A stretch of 64,000 nt of DNA from Luteibacter sp. Sphag1AF (GTDB lineage Bacteria > Pseudomonadota > Gammaproteobacteria > Xanthomonadales > Rhodanobacteraceae). Where the stretch lies: positions 62,001-126,000 of the forward strand of contig NZ_JACHYH010000005.1 of the NCBI RefSeq assembly GCF_014192715.1, written 5' to 3'. Shown piece after piece: positions 24,799 to 34,735 of the stretch (position 1 is the first letter of the stretch; every line of letters begins with the position of its first letter). The position numbers and the translations under genes were made by a program. The notes beneath the pieces are model-generated. The model did not search any database and was not told the origin of the DNA. It was given only the letters and a program-made list of their open reading frames with translations.

Positions 24799-27700
24799 AT
24801 GAATATCTCCCGTTTGTTTGTGCTGCGACCGGTGGCGACAGCGCTGCTGATGGTTGCGCTCGTGCTGGTCGGCCTCGTGGCCGTGCGCTTCCTGCCTGTG
24901 TCGTCGTTGCCGGACGTCGACTACCCGGTGATCCAGGTGCAGACGTTCTATCCGGGCGCCAGTCCCTCGGTGATGGCCAACACCGTTACCGCGCCGCTGG
25001 AAGTGCAGCTGGGCCAGATCCCCGGGCTGCAACAGATGACCTCCAACAGCTCGGCCGGTGCCTCGATCATCACGTTGCAGTTCGACCTGTCGCTGAGCCT
25101 GGATGTCGCCGAACAGAACGTGCAGGAGGCGATCAATGCGTCCAACAGTCTGCTGCCGACCGGCCTTCCCGCGCCGCCCACCTATGCCAAGGTCAACCCC
25201 GCCGACTTGCCGATCCTCACGCTGGCGGTGACCTCCACGTCGATGTCACTGCCGCAATTGCAGGACATCGCGAACAATCGCCTGGGCTCGAAGATCTCCG
25301 AAGTACCCGGCGTGGGCCTGGTGGTTCCCGCAGGCGGCAATGTGCCGGCGATCCGCGTGGAAGCTGACCCGAAGAAACTTGCCGCGTATGGGCTCAACAT
25401 CGACGACCTGCGTTCGTTGCTGGCCAACGTCAATGTCAGCCAGCCCAAGGGAAATTTCGACGGCCCGGAGCTGGATTACACCATCAACGGCAACGACCAG
25501 ATCCATGACCCGAAAGACTATCTGGCCACGGTGATCTCGTATCAGAACGGCGCGCCGGTATACCTGAGCGACGTCGCACGCGTGACCCAGTCGGCGCAGA
25601 ACACGGAGCAGGGCGCGTGGTACGGCAAGCAGCAGGCCATCGTGCTCAACGTGCAGCGTCAGCCGGGGGCCAACGTGATCGCCACGGTGGACCAGATCAA
25701 GCAGAAGCTGCCGCAGCTTGAGTCCACCTTACCCGCAGGCATGAAGGTGCAGATCGTTTCGGACAGCACAGGCGTGATCCGCGCGTCGGTCTCCGATGCC
25801 GCCTTCGAGCTGGGACTGGCCATCGCGCTGGTGGTGCTGGTGATTTTCGTGTTCCTGCGCAACGTGCCGGCCACGATCATTCCCAGCATCTCGGTGCCGG
25901 TGTCGCTGATCGGCACGCTCGCGGCGATGTACGAGCTCAACTACTCCATCGACAACCTGTCCCTGATGGCGCTGATCATTGCGACAGGTTTCGTGGTGGA
26001 CGACTCGATCGTGATGATCGAGAACATTGTGCGTTATCTGGAAGAGGGCATGACTCCGCTGGAAGCCGCGCTGGAAGGCGCGGGCCAGATTGGCTTCACC
26101 ATCATCTCCCTGACGGTGTCCCTGATTGCCGTGCTGATCCCGCTGCTGTTCATGGGGGGCGTCATCGGACGGCTGTTCAATGAGTTTGCGGTGACGCTTG
26201 CCATCACCATCGTGATCTCCGGGATCGTGTCGCTGACCCTCGTGCCCATGCTTTGCGCGCGGATTTTGCGGGCGCAGGTCGACCGGCATCCCAGTCGTTT
26301 CGAGCGCATCAGCGAAGCACTGTTCGACCGCACGCTGGGAGCCTATGAGCGTGGGCTGCGTTTTGTGATGGCCCGGCAAACGCTGACGCTGGTGGTCTTC
26401 GTGATTACCGTTGCCATCACCGTTGGCCTGTATATCGTCATCCCCAAGGGCCTGTTTCCCACTCAGGACGTCGGTGCCATCGAAGGCATCAGCGTGGCGG
26501 ACAATTCGGTGTCTTACAGTGCCATGGTGCAGCGTCAGGCCGCGCTCGCCGATGTGCTGCTGAAAGACGCCGACGTCACCGGCCTCACGTCGTACGTGGG
26601 CATCGACGGCACCAACAAGACGCTCAACAACGGCCGCTTTCTTATCAGCCTGAAGGACAAGAGCGACCGCTCAGGGACCGCTGAAGAGATTGCGCGCCGC
26701 CTCCAGCAGTCCACAGCCAGCGTTGCAGGCATCAAGCTGTTCCTTCAGCCGGAACAGGATCTGACGCTGGACACGACGGTGTCGCCCAACCAGTACCAGT
26801 TCGTGCTGCGCGGTTCCACGCAGCAGGATCTGGCCAAGGTCGTGCCTGATCTGCTGGATCGCATGCGCAAGATCACCTCCATCACGGACGTGACCAGCGA
26901 TCTCAACAACGACGGCCTGGCGGTCAATATCGAGGTGAACCGGCAGCTGGCCGCACGCTACGGCATCACGGCGGCCACCATCGACAATGCGCTGTACGAC
27001 GCGCTGGGCCAGCGCATCGTGTCCACTATTTTCGAGCAGGCCGGACAGTACCGCGTCATTCTGGTGGCCAAGCCGGAAAGTCTTCCGACGGTGGAGTCGC
27101 TGGGTGACATCTACCTGCCCAGTCAGACAGGCACGAGCGGGCAGGTGCCCCTGAAAGGCATTGCGACCATCAACATCGTGAAGTCGCCGCTGGTCATCAG
27201 TCATCTCGCGCAGTTCCCCACGGTGACGCTGTCGTTCAACCTTGCCAATGGGGCTTCACTCAGTGCAGCCGTGGATGCCATCACGAAGGCAGAGCAGGCG
27301 GTGCATCTTCCGTCGTCCATCTCCTCGTCGTTCCAGGGTGCAGCGCAGGCTTTTCAGGACTCGCTCTCCAGCGAGGTCTACCTGCTGCTGGCCGCGCTGG
27401 TAGCCGTCTATATCGTGCTGGGCGTGCTGTACGAGAGCTTCATCCATCCGCTGACCATTCTGTCAACGCTTCCTTCGGCGGGTATTGGTGCGTTGCTTGC
27501 CCTGATGGTGACCGGCCACGATCTGGATGTGATCGGCATCATCGGCATCGTGTTGCTCATCGGTATCGTGAAGAAGAACGCGATCATGATCGTGGACTTC
27601 GCGCTGGAAGGTGAGCGTGAGCACGGGAAGTCGCCTGAAGATGCCGTGTTCGAGGCATCGCTGCTTCGCTTCCGTCCCATCCTGATGACGACGCTGGCGG

Positions 27701-27915
27701 CGATGCTCGGCGCACTGCCCATGCTGCTGGGAAGCGGTACCGGCTCGGAATTGCGTCGCCCGCTGGGTCTGGCGATCATCGGCGGACTTGCACTCAGCCA
27801 GCTGCTCACGCTGTTTACCACGCCGGTTGTCTATCTGTTCTTCGACCGGCTGGCCTCGCGGTTCCGCCACAAGCCCGCTCCACCTGCCGATCCCGCGATT
27901 GAGCACACCCCATGA
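24799..27915 (+). CDS. mdtB: RND multidrug efflux permease, MdtB-like
   Basis: A 1038-residue inner-membrane proton antiporter with twelve transmembrane helices and two large periplasmic loops. The N-terminus FVLRPVATALLMVALVLVGL and VDYPVIQVQTFYPGASPSVM are close to MdtB. TM4 carries the proton-relay motif ATGFVVDDSIVMIENIVRYL with two adjacent aspartates. Length is equal to E. coli MdtB (1040). MdtB and MdtC form heterotrimers and export bile salts, novobiocin and other amphiphiles in E. coli. Overlaps mdtC by 4 bp (ATGA), which favours fixed stoichiometry. Confidence 0.93.
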   Translation: MNISRLFVLRPVATALLMVALVLVGLVAVRFLPVSSLPDVDYPVIQVQTFYPGASPSVMANTVTAPLEVQLGQIPGLQQMTSNSSAGASIITLQFDLSLSLDVAEQNVQEAINASNSLLPTGLPAPPTYAKVNPADLPILTLAVTSTSMSLPQLQDIANNRLGSKISEVPGVGLVVPAGGNVPAIRVEADPKKLAAYGLNIDDLRSLLANVNVSQPKGNFDGPELDYTINGNDQIHDPKDYLATVISYQNGAPVYLSDVARVTQSAQNTEQGAWYGKQQAIVLNVQRQPGANVIATVDQIKQKLPQLESTLPAGMKVQIVSDSTGVIRASVSDAAFELGLAIALVVLVIFVFLRNVPATIIPSISVPVSLIGTLAAMYELNYSIDNLSLMALIIATGFVVDDSIVMIENIVRYLEEGMTPLEAALEGAGQIGFTIISLTVSLIAVLIPLLFMGGVIGRLFNEFAVTLAITIVISGIVSLTLVPMLCARILRAQVDRHPSRFERISEALFDRTLGAYERGLRFVMARQTLTLVVFVITVAITVGLYIVIPKGLFPTQDVGAIEGISVADNSVSYSAMVQRQAALADVLLKDADVTGLTSYVGIDGTNKTLNNGRFLISLKDKSDRSGTAEEIARRLQQSTASVAGIKLFLQPEQDLTLDTTVSPNQYQFVLRGSTQQDLAKVVPDLLDRMRKITSITDVTSDLNNDGLAVNIEVNRQLAARYGITAATIDNALYDALGQRIVSTIFEQAGQYRVILVAKPESLPTVESLGDIYLPSQTGTSGQVPLKGIATINIVKSPLVISHLAQFPTVTLSFNLANGASLSAAVDAITKAEQAVHLPSSISSSFQGAAQAFQDSLSSEVYLLLAALVAVYIVLGVLYESFIHPLTILSTLPSAGIGALLALMVTGHDLDVIGIIGIVLLIGIVKKNAIMIVDFALEGEREHGKSPEDAVFEASLLRFRPILMTTLAAMLGALPMLLGSGTGSELRRPLGLAIIGGLALSQLLTLFTTPVVYLFFDRLASRFRHKPAPPADPAIEHTP

Positions 27916-30900
27916 ACATCCCGGGGCTATTCATCCGCAGGCCCGTCGCCACCACGCTTCTGGCGGTGGCGATCCTGTTGTCGGGCATGCTGGCGTATAT
28001 GAATCTGCCAGTGGCTCCGCTGCCCAACGTCACCTTTCCGGTGATTGTGGTGCAGGCAAGCATGGCCGGCGCAAGCCCGGACATCATGGCGTCCACCGTG
28101 GCCGAACCACTGGAGCGCCGGCTGGGCTCGATTGCCGATGTGTCCGAACTGACCTCCACCAGTTCGGTCGGCTCGGCCATGGTGGTGATCCAGTTCGGAT
28201 TGGGCCGCGACATCAATGGTGCCGCGCGTGACGTGCAGGCTGCCATCCAGGCCGCCCGCGCCGACCTGCCATCCACGCTGCGCAACAACCCGACGTATCG
28301 CCAGTACAACCCGTCCGATGCACCGATCATGGTGCTGGCTCTCACCTCGTCCACGCTGACGCGCGCGCAGCTCTACGATTCGGCCAACTCCATTCTCCAG
28401 CAACAGCTTTCGCAGGTAGACGGGGTAGGGCAGATCACCCTGGGAGGCAGCGCGCTGCCGTCGGTGCGCGTGGAACTGCATCCGGACCAGTTGAACAGCT
28501 ATGGCATCGGGCTGGAGGACGTGCGCGCCGCGCTCGGCTCGGCCAACGCCAACAGCGCGAAAGGCCATATCGACCAGGGCGACCAGCGCTTCGAGATCCT
28601 GTCCAACGACCAGATCAGCAAGGCCGCGCCGTACCGCGATCTGGTGGTGGCCTATCGCAACAATGCTCCGGTGTTCCTGCGCGATGTGGCCGACGTGGTG
28701 GATTCGGCGGAGAACCTGCGCAACGCCGGTCTGTACAACGGCAAGGACGCCGTGCTGGTGATCGTGTATCCGCTGCCCGGAAGCAACATCGTCAGAACCG
28801 TCGGGCAAATTCGCAAGGTGTTGCCTGCCGTGGAGGCATCGCTGCCGCACGACGTGCATGTGGGCGTTGCCGTTGACCGCTCGCAGTCGGTGAACGCAGC
28901 GGTGGATGACACCGAACGCACGCTGTTCATCGCGGTGCTTCTGGTCATCGGTGTGGTATTCATTTTCCTGCAATCCCCGCGCGCGGTGATCGTGCCAGCG
29001 GTGGCGTTGCCTCTGTCCATCGTGGGCACGTTTGGTCCGATGTACATGCTGGGATACAGCCTGGACAACCTGTCGCTGATGGCGCTGACCATCGGCACCG
29101 GATTCGTGGTGGATGATGCGGTTGTCGTGCTGGAAAACATCGTGCGCCATGTGGACGAGGGCATGGATGTGCAGGAGGCCGCGCTGGTGGGTAGCGCCGA
29201 GGTCAGCTTCACCGTGATCTCGATGAGCCTGTCGCTGATCGCCGTGTTCCTGCCCATTCTTCTCATGCCGGGTATCGTTGGCCTGCTGTTCCATGAATTC
29301 GCGGTGACTCTGTCCATCGCCATCCTGCTGTCGCTGCTGATTTCGCTGACCGTGACGCCTGTGCTTGCCGCAGCGGTGCTGCGTCGTGAAGCGGCGCGCG
29401 GCAAAGGGCCGGGCCGCTGGGCGGCCTGGGCAGGGCGCCAGTTTGACCGCTTCAAGGATGGCTACGACCGCTCGCTGGCCGTGGCGCTGGATCATCGGCT
29501 TTTGGTGGGCCTCACGCTCATTGGCCTCATCATCCTCAACGTGTTGCTCATCCGCTTCGTGCCGTCCACGTTTTTCCCCGAGCAGGACAACGGCATTCTC
29601 ACCGGCCAGATCATTGCGGACCAGAGCATCTCGTTCCAGGCGATGGAGAAGAAGCTGGCCCAGCTCCAGGACATCGTGCAGAAAGATCCGGCGGTAGCGT
29701 CCGTTGCGGGGTTCACGGGAGGGCGCGCCCTCAACACGGCCAACGTATTCATCGAGCTGAAGCCGTTGGCCGAACGGAAAATTTCGGCGGCGCAGGTGGT
29801 GGATCGGCTGCGACCCCGACTCAATGCGGTATCGGGCGCGCGATTGCTGTTGCAGGCAGCGCAGGACCTGCGCATCGGCGGTCGCCAGTCGGCGGCGGAA
29901 TATCAATACACGCTGACCAGTGACGATTCTGCCGCACTGTTCGCCTGGGTGCCGAAACTTGTCGCCGCCCTGAGCAAGGGCCACTCGCAGCTGTCGGACG
30001 TCAATTCCGATCTTCAGCAGCATGGCTTGCAGATCTTCGTGAACTTCGACCGCGCCACGGCGGCGCGCTTCGGATTCGCCCCGAACCAGCTCGATAGCGT
30101 GCTGTACGACGCCTTCGGGCAACGCACGGTTTCCACCGTATACAACCAGCTCAACCAGTACTACGTGGTGATGGAAGTGGCGCCGCAGTACTGGCAATAC
30201 CCGCAGACCCTCGACCGCATACGTTTCAGTACAGCGGCGGGCAATGCGGCAGGCAGCCAGCAGACGCAGATGTCCAGCTCGCTGGTGAAAGGGGTCACGG
30301 TGCCATCCACGGTGACCAGCACAGCGGCCACCAGTAACACCAACCAGAGGAACGCGGATGCCGTGGCCAACCAGCTTACCAACGCCATTGCCAACGCCAA
30401 GGGCGGCAGTTCCAGCGGCAGCGCGGACAGCACGGCGGCGGAAACGCTCGTGCCGTTTCCCGCGATGGCCAGCTACGTCAGCAACCACACAGCCACCCAG
30501 GTGAGTCATCAGGACGGCCTGGTCGCGGCCACCATCTCGTTCAATCTGCCGCCGGGTGGTTCGTTGAGTGCCGCCTCGGCGGTGATCGACCAGGTGTCCC
30601 GGGAGATCGGGTTGCCTGCTTCCATCCATGGCAGTTTCGCCGGGGCGGCGCAGGCATACGGTCAATCCATGTCCACCATGCCGTTGCTGATCCTGGCTGC
30701 CCTGGCGGCCGTATACATCGTGCTGGGCATCCTGTACGAAAACACCGTTCACCCGCTGACCATTCTGTCCACGCTGCCGTCAGCAGGTATTGGCGCGACG
30801 CTGGCGTTGCTGATTTTCGGCATCCCGTTTTCGGTGATCGCGATGATCGGCATCATCCTGCTCATCGGCATTGTGAAGAAGAACGCCATCATGATGATTG

Positions 30901-31220
30901 ACGTGGCCATCCGCCTGCAGCGCCATGAACAACTGGAAGCGCGCGAAGCCATTCACCGGGCCGCGGTGATCCGGCTGCGCCCGATCATGATGACCACGGC
31001 AGCGGCTGTGCTCGGTGCCGTGCCGCTGGCCATTGGCATCGGGCAGGGCGCGTCGCTGCGGCAGCCGCTGGGCATCACGGTGATGGGCGGGCTGATCCTC
31101 AGCCAGATCGTCACGCTTTACACCACCCCTGTGATCTATCTCTATCTGGACGGATTACGCGCCAGGTTGGCGACCTGGTCCGCCCGCCTGCCGTGGAATC
31201 GCGTGGACGCAAGCGCATGA
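27912..31220 (+). CDS. mdtC: RND multidrug efflux permease, MdtC-like, with extra insertion
   Basis: A 1102-residue RND pump. DINGAARDVQAAIQAARADL and NPSDAPIMVLALTSSTLT match MdtC rather than MdtB; TM4 has GTGFVVDDAVVVLENIVRHV with both aspartates. The protein is about 75 residues longer than E. coli MdtC. The excess lies near residues 775-855, in the second periplasmic loop, as a Ser/Thr/Ala/Asn/Gln-rich stretch (for example NAIANAKGGSSSGSADSTAA) of low complexity. The surrounding porter-domain sequence is intact, so this looks like an in-frame expansion rather than damage. Forms the MdtB2C heterotrimer with the preceding gene product. Confidence 0.92.
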   Translation: MNIPGLFIRRPVATTLLAVAILLSGMLAYMNLPVAPLPNVTFPVIVVQASMAGASPDIMASTVAEPLERRLGSIADVSELTSTSSVGSAMVVIQFGLGRDINGAARDVQAAIQAARADLPSTLRNNPTYRQYNPSDAPIMVLALTSSTLTRAQLYDSANSILQQQLSQVDGVGQITLGGSALPSVRVELHPDQLNSYGIGLEDVRAALGSANANSAKGHIDQGDQRFEILSNDQISKAAPYRDLVVAYRNNAPVFLRDVADVVDSAENLRNAGLYNGKDAVLVIVYPLPGSNIVRTVGQIRKVLPAVEASLPHDVHVGVAVDRSQSVNAAVDDTERTLFIAVLLVIGVVFIFLQSPRAVIVPAVALPLSIVGTFGPMYMLGYSLDNLSLMALTIGTGFVVDDAVVVLENIVRHVDEGMDVQEAALVGSAEVSFTVISMSLSLIAVFLPILLMPGIVGLLFHEFAVTLSIAILLSLLISLTVTPVLAAAVLRREAARGKGPGRWAAWAGRQFDRFKDGYDRSLAVALDHRLLVGLTLIGLIILNVLLIRFVPSTFFPEQDNGILTGQIIADQSISFQAMEKKLAQLQDIVQKDPAVASVAGFTGGRALNTANVFIELKPLAERKISAAQVVDRLRPRLNAVSGARLLLQAAQDLRIGGRQSAAEYQYTLTSDDSAALFAWVPKLVAALSKGHSQLSDVNSDLQQHGLQIFVNFDRATAARFGFAPNQLDSVLYDAFGQRTVSTVYNQLNQYYVVMEVAPQYWQYPQTLDRIRFSTAAGNAAGSQQTQMSSSLVKGVTVPSTVTSTAATSNTNQRNADAVANQLTNAIANAKGGSSSGSADSTAAETLVPFPAMASYVSNHTATQVSHQDGLVAATISFNLPPGGSLSAASAVIDQVSREIGLPASIHGSFAGAAQAYGQSMSTMPLLILAALAAVYIVLGILYENTVHPLTILSTLPSAGIGATLALLIFGIPFSVIAMIGIILLIGIVKKNAIMMIDVAIRLQRHEQLEAREAIHRAAVIRLRPIMMTTAAAVLGAVPLAIGIGQGASLRQPLGITVMGGLILSQIVTLYTTPVIYLYLDGLRARLATWSARLPWNRVDASA

Positions 31221-32665
31221 CTATGACCCATTCCCGCAAAGCTCTGGTGGTTTCGCTCCTGTGGCTGCTGCATGGCTGCATGGTGGGGCCCGACTATCAC
31301 AAGCCTCAGGTCAGCATGCCTGCTGACTTCAAGGAAACACCCGGCTGGAGCAAGGCGCAGCCCGGCGACGCGGTGCCCAAGGGCGAGTGGTGGGCGGTCT
31401 TCGACGACCCGCTGCTCAACGAACTGGAGCCCATGGTGTCGGTGTCGAACCAGACGGTTCGGCAAAGCTACGAGAACTATCAGGCCGCGCTGGCCGATGT
31501 GCAGGTGGCGCGCAGCGGATTGTTCCCGACCATCGGCATCACGGGCTCGGCCACCCGGCAGCGCACGGGAAGCAATGGCGTGGGCAATACGGTCAGCGTC
31601 AGTCCGGGCATCCGTTCGTCCGGTTCGCTGGAAGGCAGCGTGAGCTGGGCACCTGATCTGTGGGGCAAGGTGCGCCGTGGTGTGGAAGAGAACACGGCCA
31701 CTGCCGAGGCAGATGCCGCGAGCCTTGCCAATGCAACGCTTACCGCGCAGGTGGCGCTGGCTACGGCTGTAATCGACCTGCGCGTGACGGATGCGAACAT
31801 CGACCTGCTGACGCGGACCGTCAACGACTACAAGGAATACCTGCGCGTCATCGGCAATCAGGACGCCGCGGGCATCATCCCGCCCTCGGACCTCATTTCG
31901 GCCCGCACGCAGCTGGAGAACGCGCAGTCGAGCCTGATCGCGCTCGGTGTATCCCGCGCAAAATACGAGCATGCCATTGCGGTGCTGGTGGGCAAGACGC
32001 CGGAGGAGTTGAATATCCCTCACAGTGACAAGCTGCCCACGCTTCCCACCGTGCCGGCGGGCGTCCCGTCCACGCTGTTGCAGCGCCGCCCCGACATCGC
32101 GGTAGCCGAGCGACAGATGGCTGCGCAAAACGCGGCCATCGGCGTAGCCATCGCCGCCTACTACCCGGACATCACGTTGTCCGGCGCTGATGGCTTCTCG
32201 CAGTCGCCACTGGCCGGGCTCCTGCACGTGGCGAACCACGTGTGGTCGCTGGGTGCCGACGTGAGTGAGACGATCTTCGACGCCGGCGCCCGCCATGGAC
32301 AGGTCGCAGCCGCGCGTGCCACATACGAAGCGGCGGTAGCCAACTATCGCGGCACCGTACTCACCGCCTTGCAGGACGTGGAAGACGATCTCGCTGGCCT
32401 GCGCATCCTGGCGCAGCAGGCCGAAGTGCTGGACTCGGCGGTTCGCGACGCGACCCGCGGATCGGAGATTGCGTTCAACGAATACAAGGCAGGCACCGTC
32501 GATTACACCACCGCACTGACCGCGCAGACGACGCTGGTCAGCACCCAGCAAAGCGCGCTGAGTGTTCAGCAGCAGCGTCTTCTGGATGCGGTGTCGCTCA
32601 TCGGTGATCTGGGCGGCTCGGCCACCCAGCCAGCTCCACCTGCTTCAGCGACGTCTTCACCCTGA
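31217..32665 (+). CDS. Outer membrane efflux lipoprotein, NodT/OprM family
   Basis: A 482-residue protein. The ATG at 31217 overlaps the mdtC stop (ATGA). Its signal sequence ends in the lipobox LLHGC, so the mature N-terminal cysteine is lipidated. Then follow GPDYHKP, WWAVFDDPLLNELE, and two OEP repeats with LQRRPDIAVAERQMAAQNAAIGVA, all standard for the NodT subfamily. It provides the outer-membrane channel for the MdtABC pump in place of a separately encoded TolC. The last 20 residues are Ala/Pro-rich. Confidence 0.9.
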   Translation: MTMTHSRKALVVSLLWLLHGCMVGPDYHKPQVSMPADFKETPGWSKAQPGDAVPKGEWWAVFDDPLLNELEPMVSVSNQTVRQSYENYQAALADVQVARSGLFPTIGITGSATRQRTGSNGVGNTVSVSPGIRSSGSLEGSVSWAPDLWGKVRRGVEENTATAEADAASLANATLTAQVALATAVIDLRVTDANIDLLTRTVNDYKEYLRVIGNQDAAGIIPPSDLISARTQLENAQSSLIALGVSRAKYEHAIAVLVGKTPEELNIPHSDKLPTLPTVPAGVPSTLLQRRPDIAVAERQMAAQNAAIGVAIAAYYPDITLSGADGFSQSPLAGLLHVANHVWSLGADVSETIFDAGARHGQVAAARATYEAAVANYRGTVLTALQDVEDDLAGLRILAQQAEVLDSAVRDATRGSEIAFNEYKAGTVDYTTALTAQTTLVSTQQSALSVQQQRLLDAVSLIGDLGGSATQPAPPASATSSP

Positions 32666-32680
32666 GAACGCCGCTGAAGC
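32642..32680. terminator. Inverted repeat between convergent genes
   Basis: GCTTCAGCG (32642-32650, inside the end of the outer membrane factor gene) pairs with CGCTGAAGC (32672-32680), with a 21-base loop. It lies where two convergent genes meet and may terminate transcription; the long loop makes this uncertain. Confidence 0.3.
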
Positions 32681-32711
32681 CGGATCGTGTTCCGTTCGTT
32701 CGCTTAGGCGC

Positions 32712-34145
32712 CTATTTGCCGGCCTTCTTCGCCAGCTCGCGTGATTTGTCGTAGTACATCTTCGCCTTCTGCTGGTCGCCCTTGGCCGCCCAGGTTTCCG
32801 CCAGGCTGTCCCACGTATTGGCCGAGGCGGGAAACAGTACGGTGTTCAGTTCAAACACACGCAGCGCCGCCTCCACGCCCAGGTTTTCACGCACGGTGTA
32901 TCCGGTGGTGTTGACCTGGCGTTCGAGGTCCTTGCCCTGCAACGGGGTGCTTTCACGGATGGATTTCGCTGTGCCGACGACCGGGTTGGCGTAGCGTGCG
33001 GTCGCCTCGTCGATAAGCCGATTGGACAGGGCCTCCGCCGGGAAATCCCCCGGCGAGACGGTGCCAAGCATGCTGTCGACCAGAACGCGTGACCATACGT
33101 TGCGACGGCTTCCGTTGGTCAGGTACACCACGATGTAGGTATCGCCGTCCAGCGAACCTTTCCACGCGATGCGGACGCGTACCTTCGTGCCGCCATCGTG
33201 GCCGACGTAGCGATAGCCGTCGCTCTGGCCCGATTCCCAGCCTGTCGCGAACCAGCCGGTTCTGCCGTTGGAAAGCGTGTCTTCCCGCCAGAGCTTTTCA
33301 AGCGTTTCCTTCCTGACCATCTCCCCGGCAGCCATGGCCTTGAGGAAGGTGCCCAGGTCATCAATGGTCGAGAACATGCCCGCATGGCCATAGCCATACG
33401 CCGGGAAGGTGATGCCGGGATCTTTCTCCAGCTTGCCATCCTTGCCGATGAACTGCGTCGCGACGCCCTGACGACGCGGCAGCGGAGCGCCCAGCGAGGT
33501 GTTGGTGAGCTTCAGCTTGCCGATGATCCGCTCATCGACCACCTGCGCGTACGGCTTGCCGTAGTGCTCGGCGATCAGCTGCGCGATCACGACGTAGTTG
33601 GTCTGCGTGTAGCGGACATCGGAGCCGGGAGGGAAGCGCAGGGGCTTGTCGGCCAGCGCGGTGTACATCGCGGCCGGACTCTCCGGGAACGGGACCTGTC
33701 CTTTGCCTTCCTCGAAATATTCGGGAAGACCCGATGTGTGATTCAGCAGCTGCCGTACGGTGATGGCGTGCCATGTCTTCGGCAGCCCCGTTACATACAG
33801 GACGGCGGGCTTGTCCAGCTCCACGGTGCCCTCGTCCACCAGTTGCATGACCAGTGTGCTGGCGAAAAGCTTGGCCACCGAGAACGTTTCGAAAATGGTG
33901 TCCGTCATCACGGGCCGGTGGGTGGGCCTGTCGGCGTAGCCATCGGCTTGCCGGAACAGCACCTTGCCGTTATGGATGATCAGTACTGCCTGACCTTCGA
34001 TGCCATAGCGCTGCTCGTTGTTACGCACCTGCCAGAGCAGCGCAGTGTCGTTGTATTCCTTTTCGGCGGCGAGCACCGGCATGCCTGCTACCGCCAGGGC
34101 AGCGCACGCCAGCGCGATGCGTGCCCATCCGAACGACTTGCTCAT
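32712..34145 (-). CDS. Serine beta-lactamase-like hydrolase with C-terminal TPR-like tail
   Basis: A 477-residue exported protein. GGGGGAAG precedes the ATG, and residues 1-27 are a signal peptide (MSKSFGWARIALACAALAVA). The class C/DD-peptidase fold has its nucleophile motif S89-V-A-K92 (FETFSVAKLF), the second motif as Y179-T-Q instead of the usual Y-S-N, and a third element GHDGG. Residues about 410-477 look like one or two TPR helices hairpins (ANTWDSLAETWAAKGDQQKA). Likely an esterase or D-aminopeptidase in the periplasm rather than a true antibiotic resistance enzyme. Its first 19 codons and upstream region occur a second time at 35144-35290, part of the local duplication. Confidence 0.82.
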   Translation of the reverse strand: MSKSFGWARIALACAALAVAGMPVLAAEKEYNDTALLWQVRNNEQRYGIEGQAVLIIHNGKVLFRQADGYADRPTHRPVMTDTIFETFSVAKLFASTLVMQLVDEGTVELDKPAVLYVTGLPKTWHAITVRQLLNHTSGLPEYFEEGKGQVPFPESPAAMYTALADKPLRFPPGSDVRYTQTNYVVIAQLIAEHYGKPYAQVVDERIIGKLKLTNTSLGAPLPRRQGVATQFIGKDGKLEKDPGITFPAYGYGHAGMFSTIDDLGTFLKAMAAGEMVRKETLEKLWREDTLSNGRTGWFATGWESGQSDGYRYVGHDGGTKVRVRIAWKGSLDGDTYIVVYLTNGSRRNVWSRVLVDSMLGTVSPGDFPAEALSNRLIDEATARYANPVVGTAKSIRESTPLQGKDLERQVNTTGYTVRENLGVEAALRVFELNTVLFPASANTWDSLAETWAAKGDQQKAKMYYDKSRELAKKAGK

Positions 34146-34362
34146 CCACTTCCCCCTGATCTGTGTGATCGCGCCCCTTCGGGGCAACGCATTCTGTCAG
34201 GAGACCGTGACGAAGTCCTGTCGCTTACGCAAGTATCAGAAGTTCCAGCGCGCCCCCACATTGATGCCCCAGCCTCGGGTGCCGTGATGTCCGGTATGGC
34301 GGCATCGGCCACGGTGACCTGCGGACGGCCGCCCCAGCCCTGGATGTAGTTCAGGCGTACAT
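34093..34362. repeat. Direct repeat copy A (hydrolase start plus autotransporter end)
   Basis: 270 bp nearly identical to 35144-35538. The left part covers the first 18 codons of the hydrolase and its leader; the right part is the 3' end of the autotransporter gene. Relative to copy B it has five substitutions, one missing G at about 34194, and a 124-bp deletion at 34281-34285 where both flanks share GCCGT. Identity stops at 34362 on one side and about 34093 on the other. Confidence 0.92.
34236..34362 (-). pseudogene. Fragment of autotransporter 3' end
   Basis: Encodes only VRLNYIQGWGGRPQVTVADA and the last residues of the barrel found intact at 35288-35540. The internal 124-bp deletion (not a multiple of three) shifts the frame, so even this piece cannot give the terminal strands. 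It has no upstream part: identity ends at 34362. A remnant of the duplication described for copies A and B. Confidence 0.85.
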
Positions 34363-34612
34363 GCCGTTGGTAGCCCGACTCGACGATGTCCTGGCCATCC
34401 TGCTGGAAGAATCGGAGGACTTGCCGGCGGGCCGCCGCATTCGCGCTTTGCTGACGCCGGACGTCGCCGATGCGATGGTGTTGGAAACCTTGCGAGCCAC
34501 GTTTGATACGACGCAGCTGCTGCACCTGGTCGATCAGTGGAATGAACTCTGTATGGTCATGGGCGATCCCGACGCGTTACGGGCGGATCTGTTGCGACTT
34601 CACGCCGACTAA
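34361..34612 (+). CDS. Hypothetical 83-residue protein, probably the 3' remnant of a larger gene
   Basis: Encodes a helical acidic peptide (LVARLDDVLAILLEESEDLP, LRATFDTTQLLHLVDQWNEL, ALRADLLRLHAD) with coding-like composition. The ATG is formed by the autotransporter remnant: the first two of its bases are the last bases of repeat copy A. There is no ribosome binding site. I therefore read it as the tail of a gene cut by the rearrangement, with its original start lost. Family not recognised. It may be untranslated. Confidence 0.45.
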   Translation: MPLVARLDDVLAILLEESEDLPAGRRIRALLTPDVADAMVLETLRATFDTTQLLHLVDQWNELCMVMGDPDALRADLLRLHAD

Positions 34613-34735
34613 GGTCGAACTGTCGCGGGTCGCGATAGCCGTGCGCGCCCAGGCTTATAGAGGATCGGCAGGTATTCGTACAAAAACAGATTTATAAGGA
34701 TTTATCGATTTGCACTGACGGCCTTGGATGGCCAC

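Noticed and set aside
27927-30752. Very long open frame (941 codons) opposite mdtC
   Set aside because: It is antisense to a clear RND pump; the length reflects GC-rich codon bias. No recognised motif and His/Arg-rich composition typical of shadow frames.
32712-34145. Antibiotic-resistance class C beta-lactamase
   Set aside because: SxxK and HDGG are present, but the second motif is YTQ and there is a TPR-like tail; more like an esterase or peptidase of the same fold.
34361-34612. Treating the 83-residue frame as a full gene
   Set aside because: Its start codon is created by the end of the repeat, and there is no ribosome binding site; read as a remnant instead.
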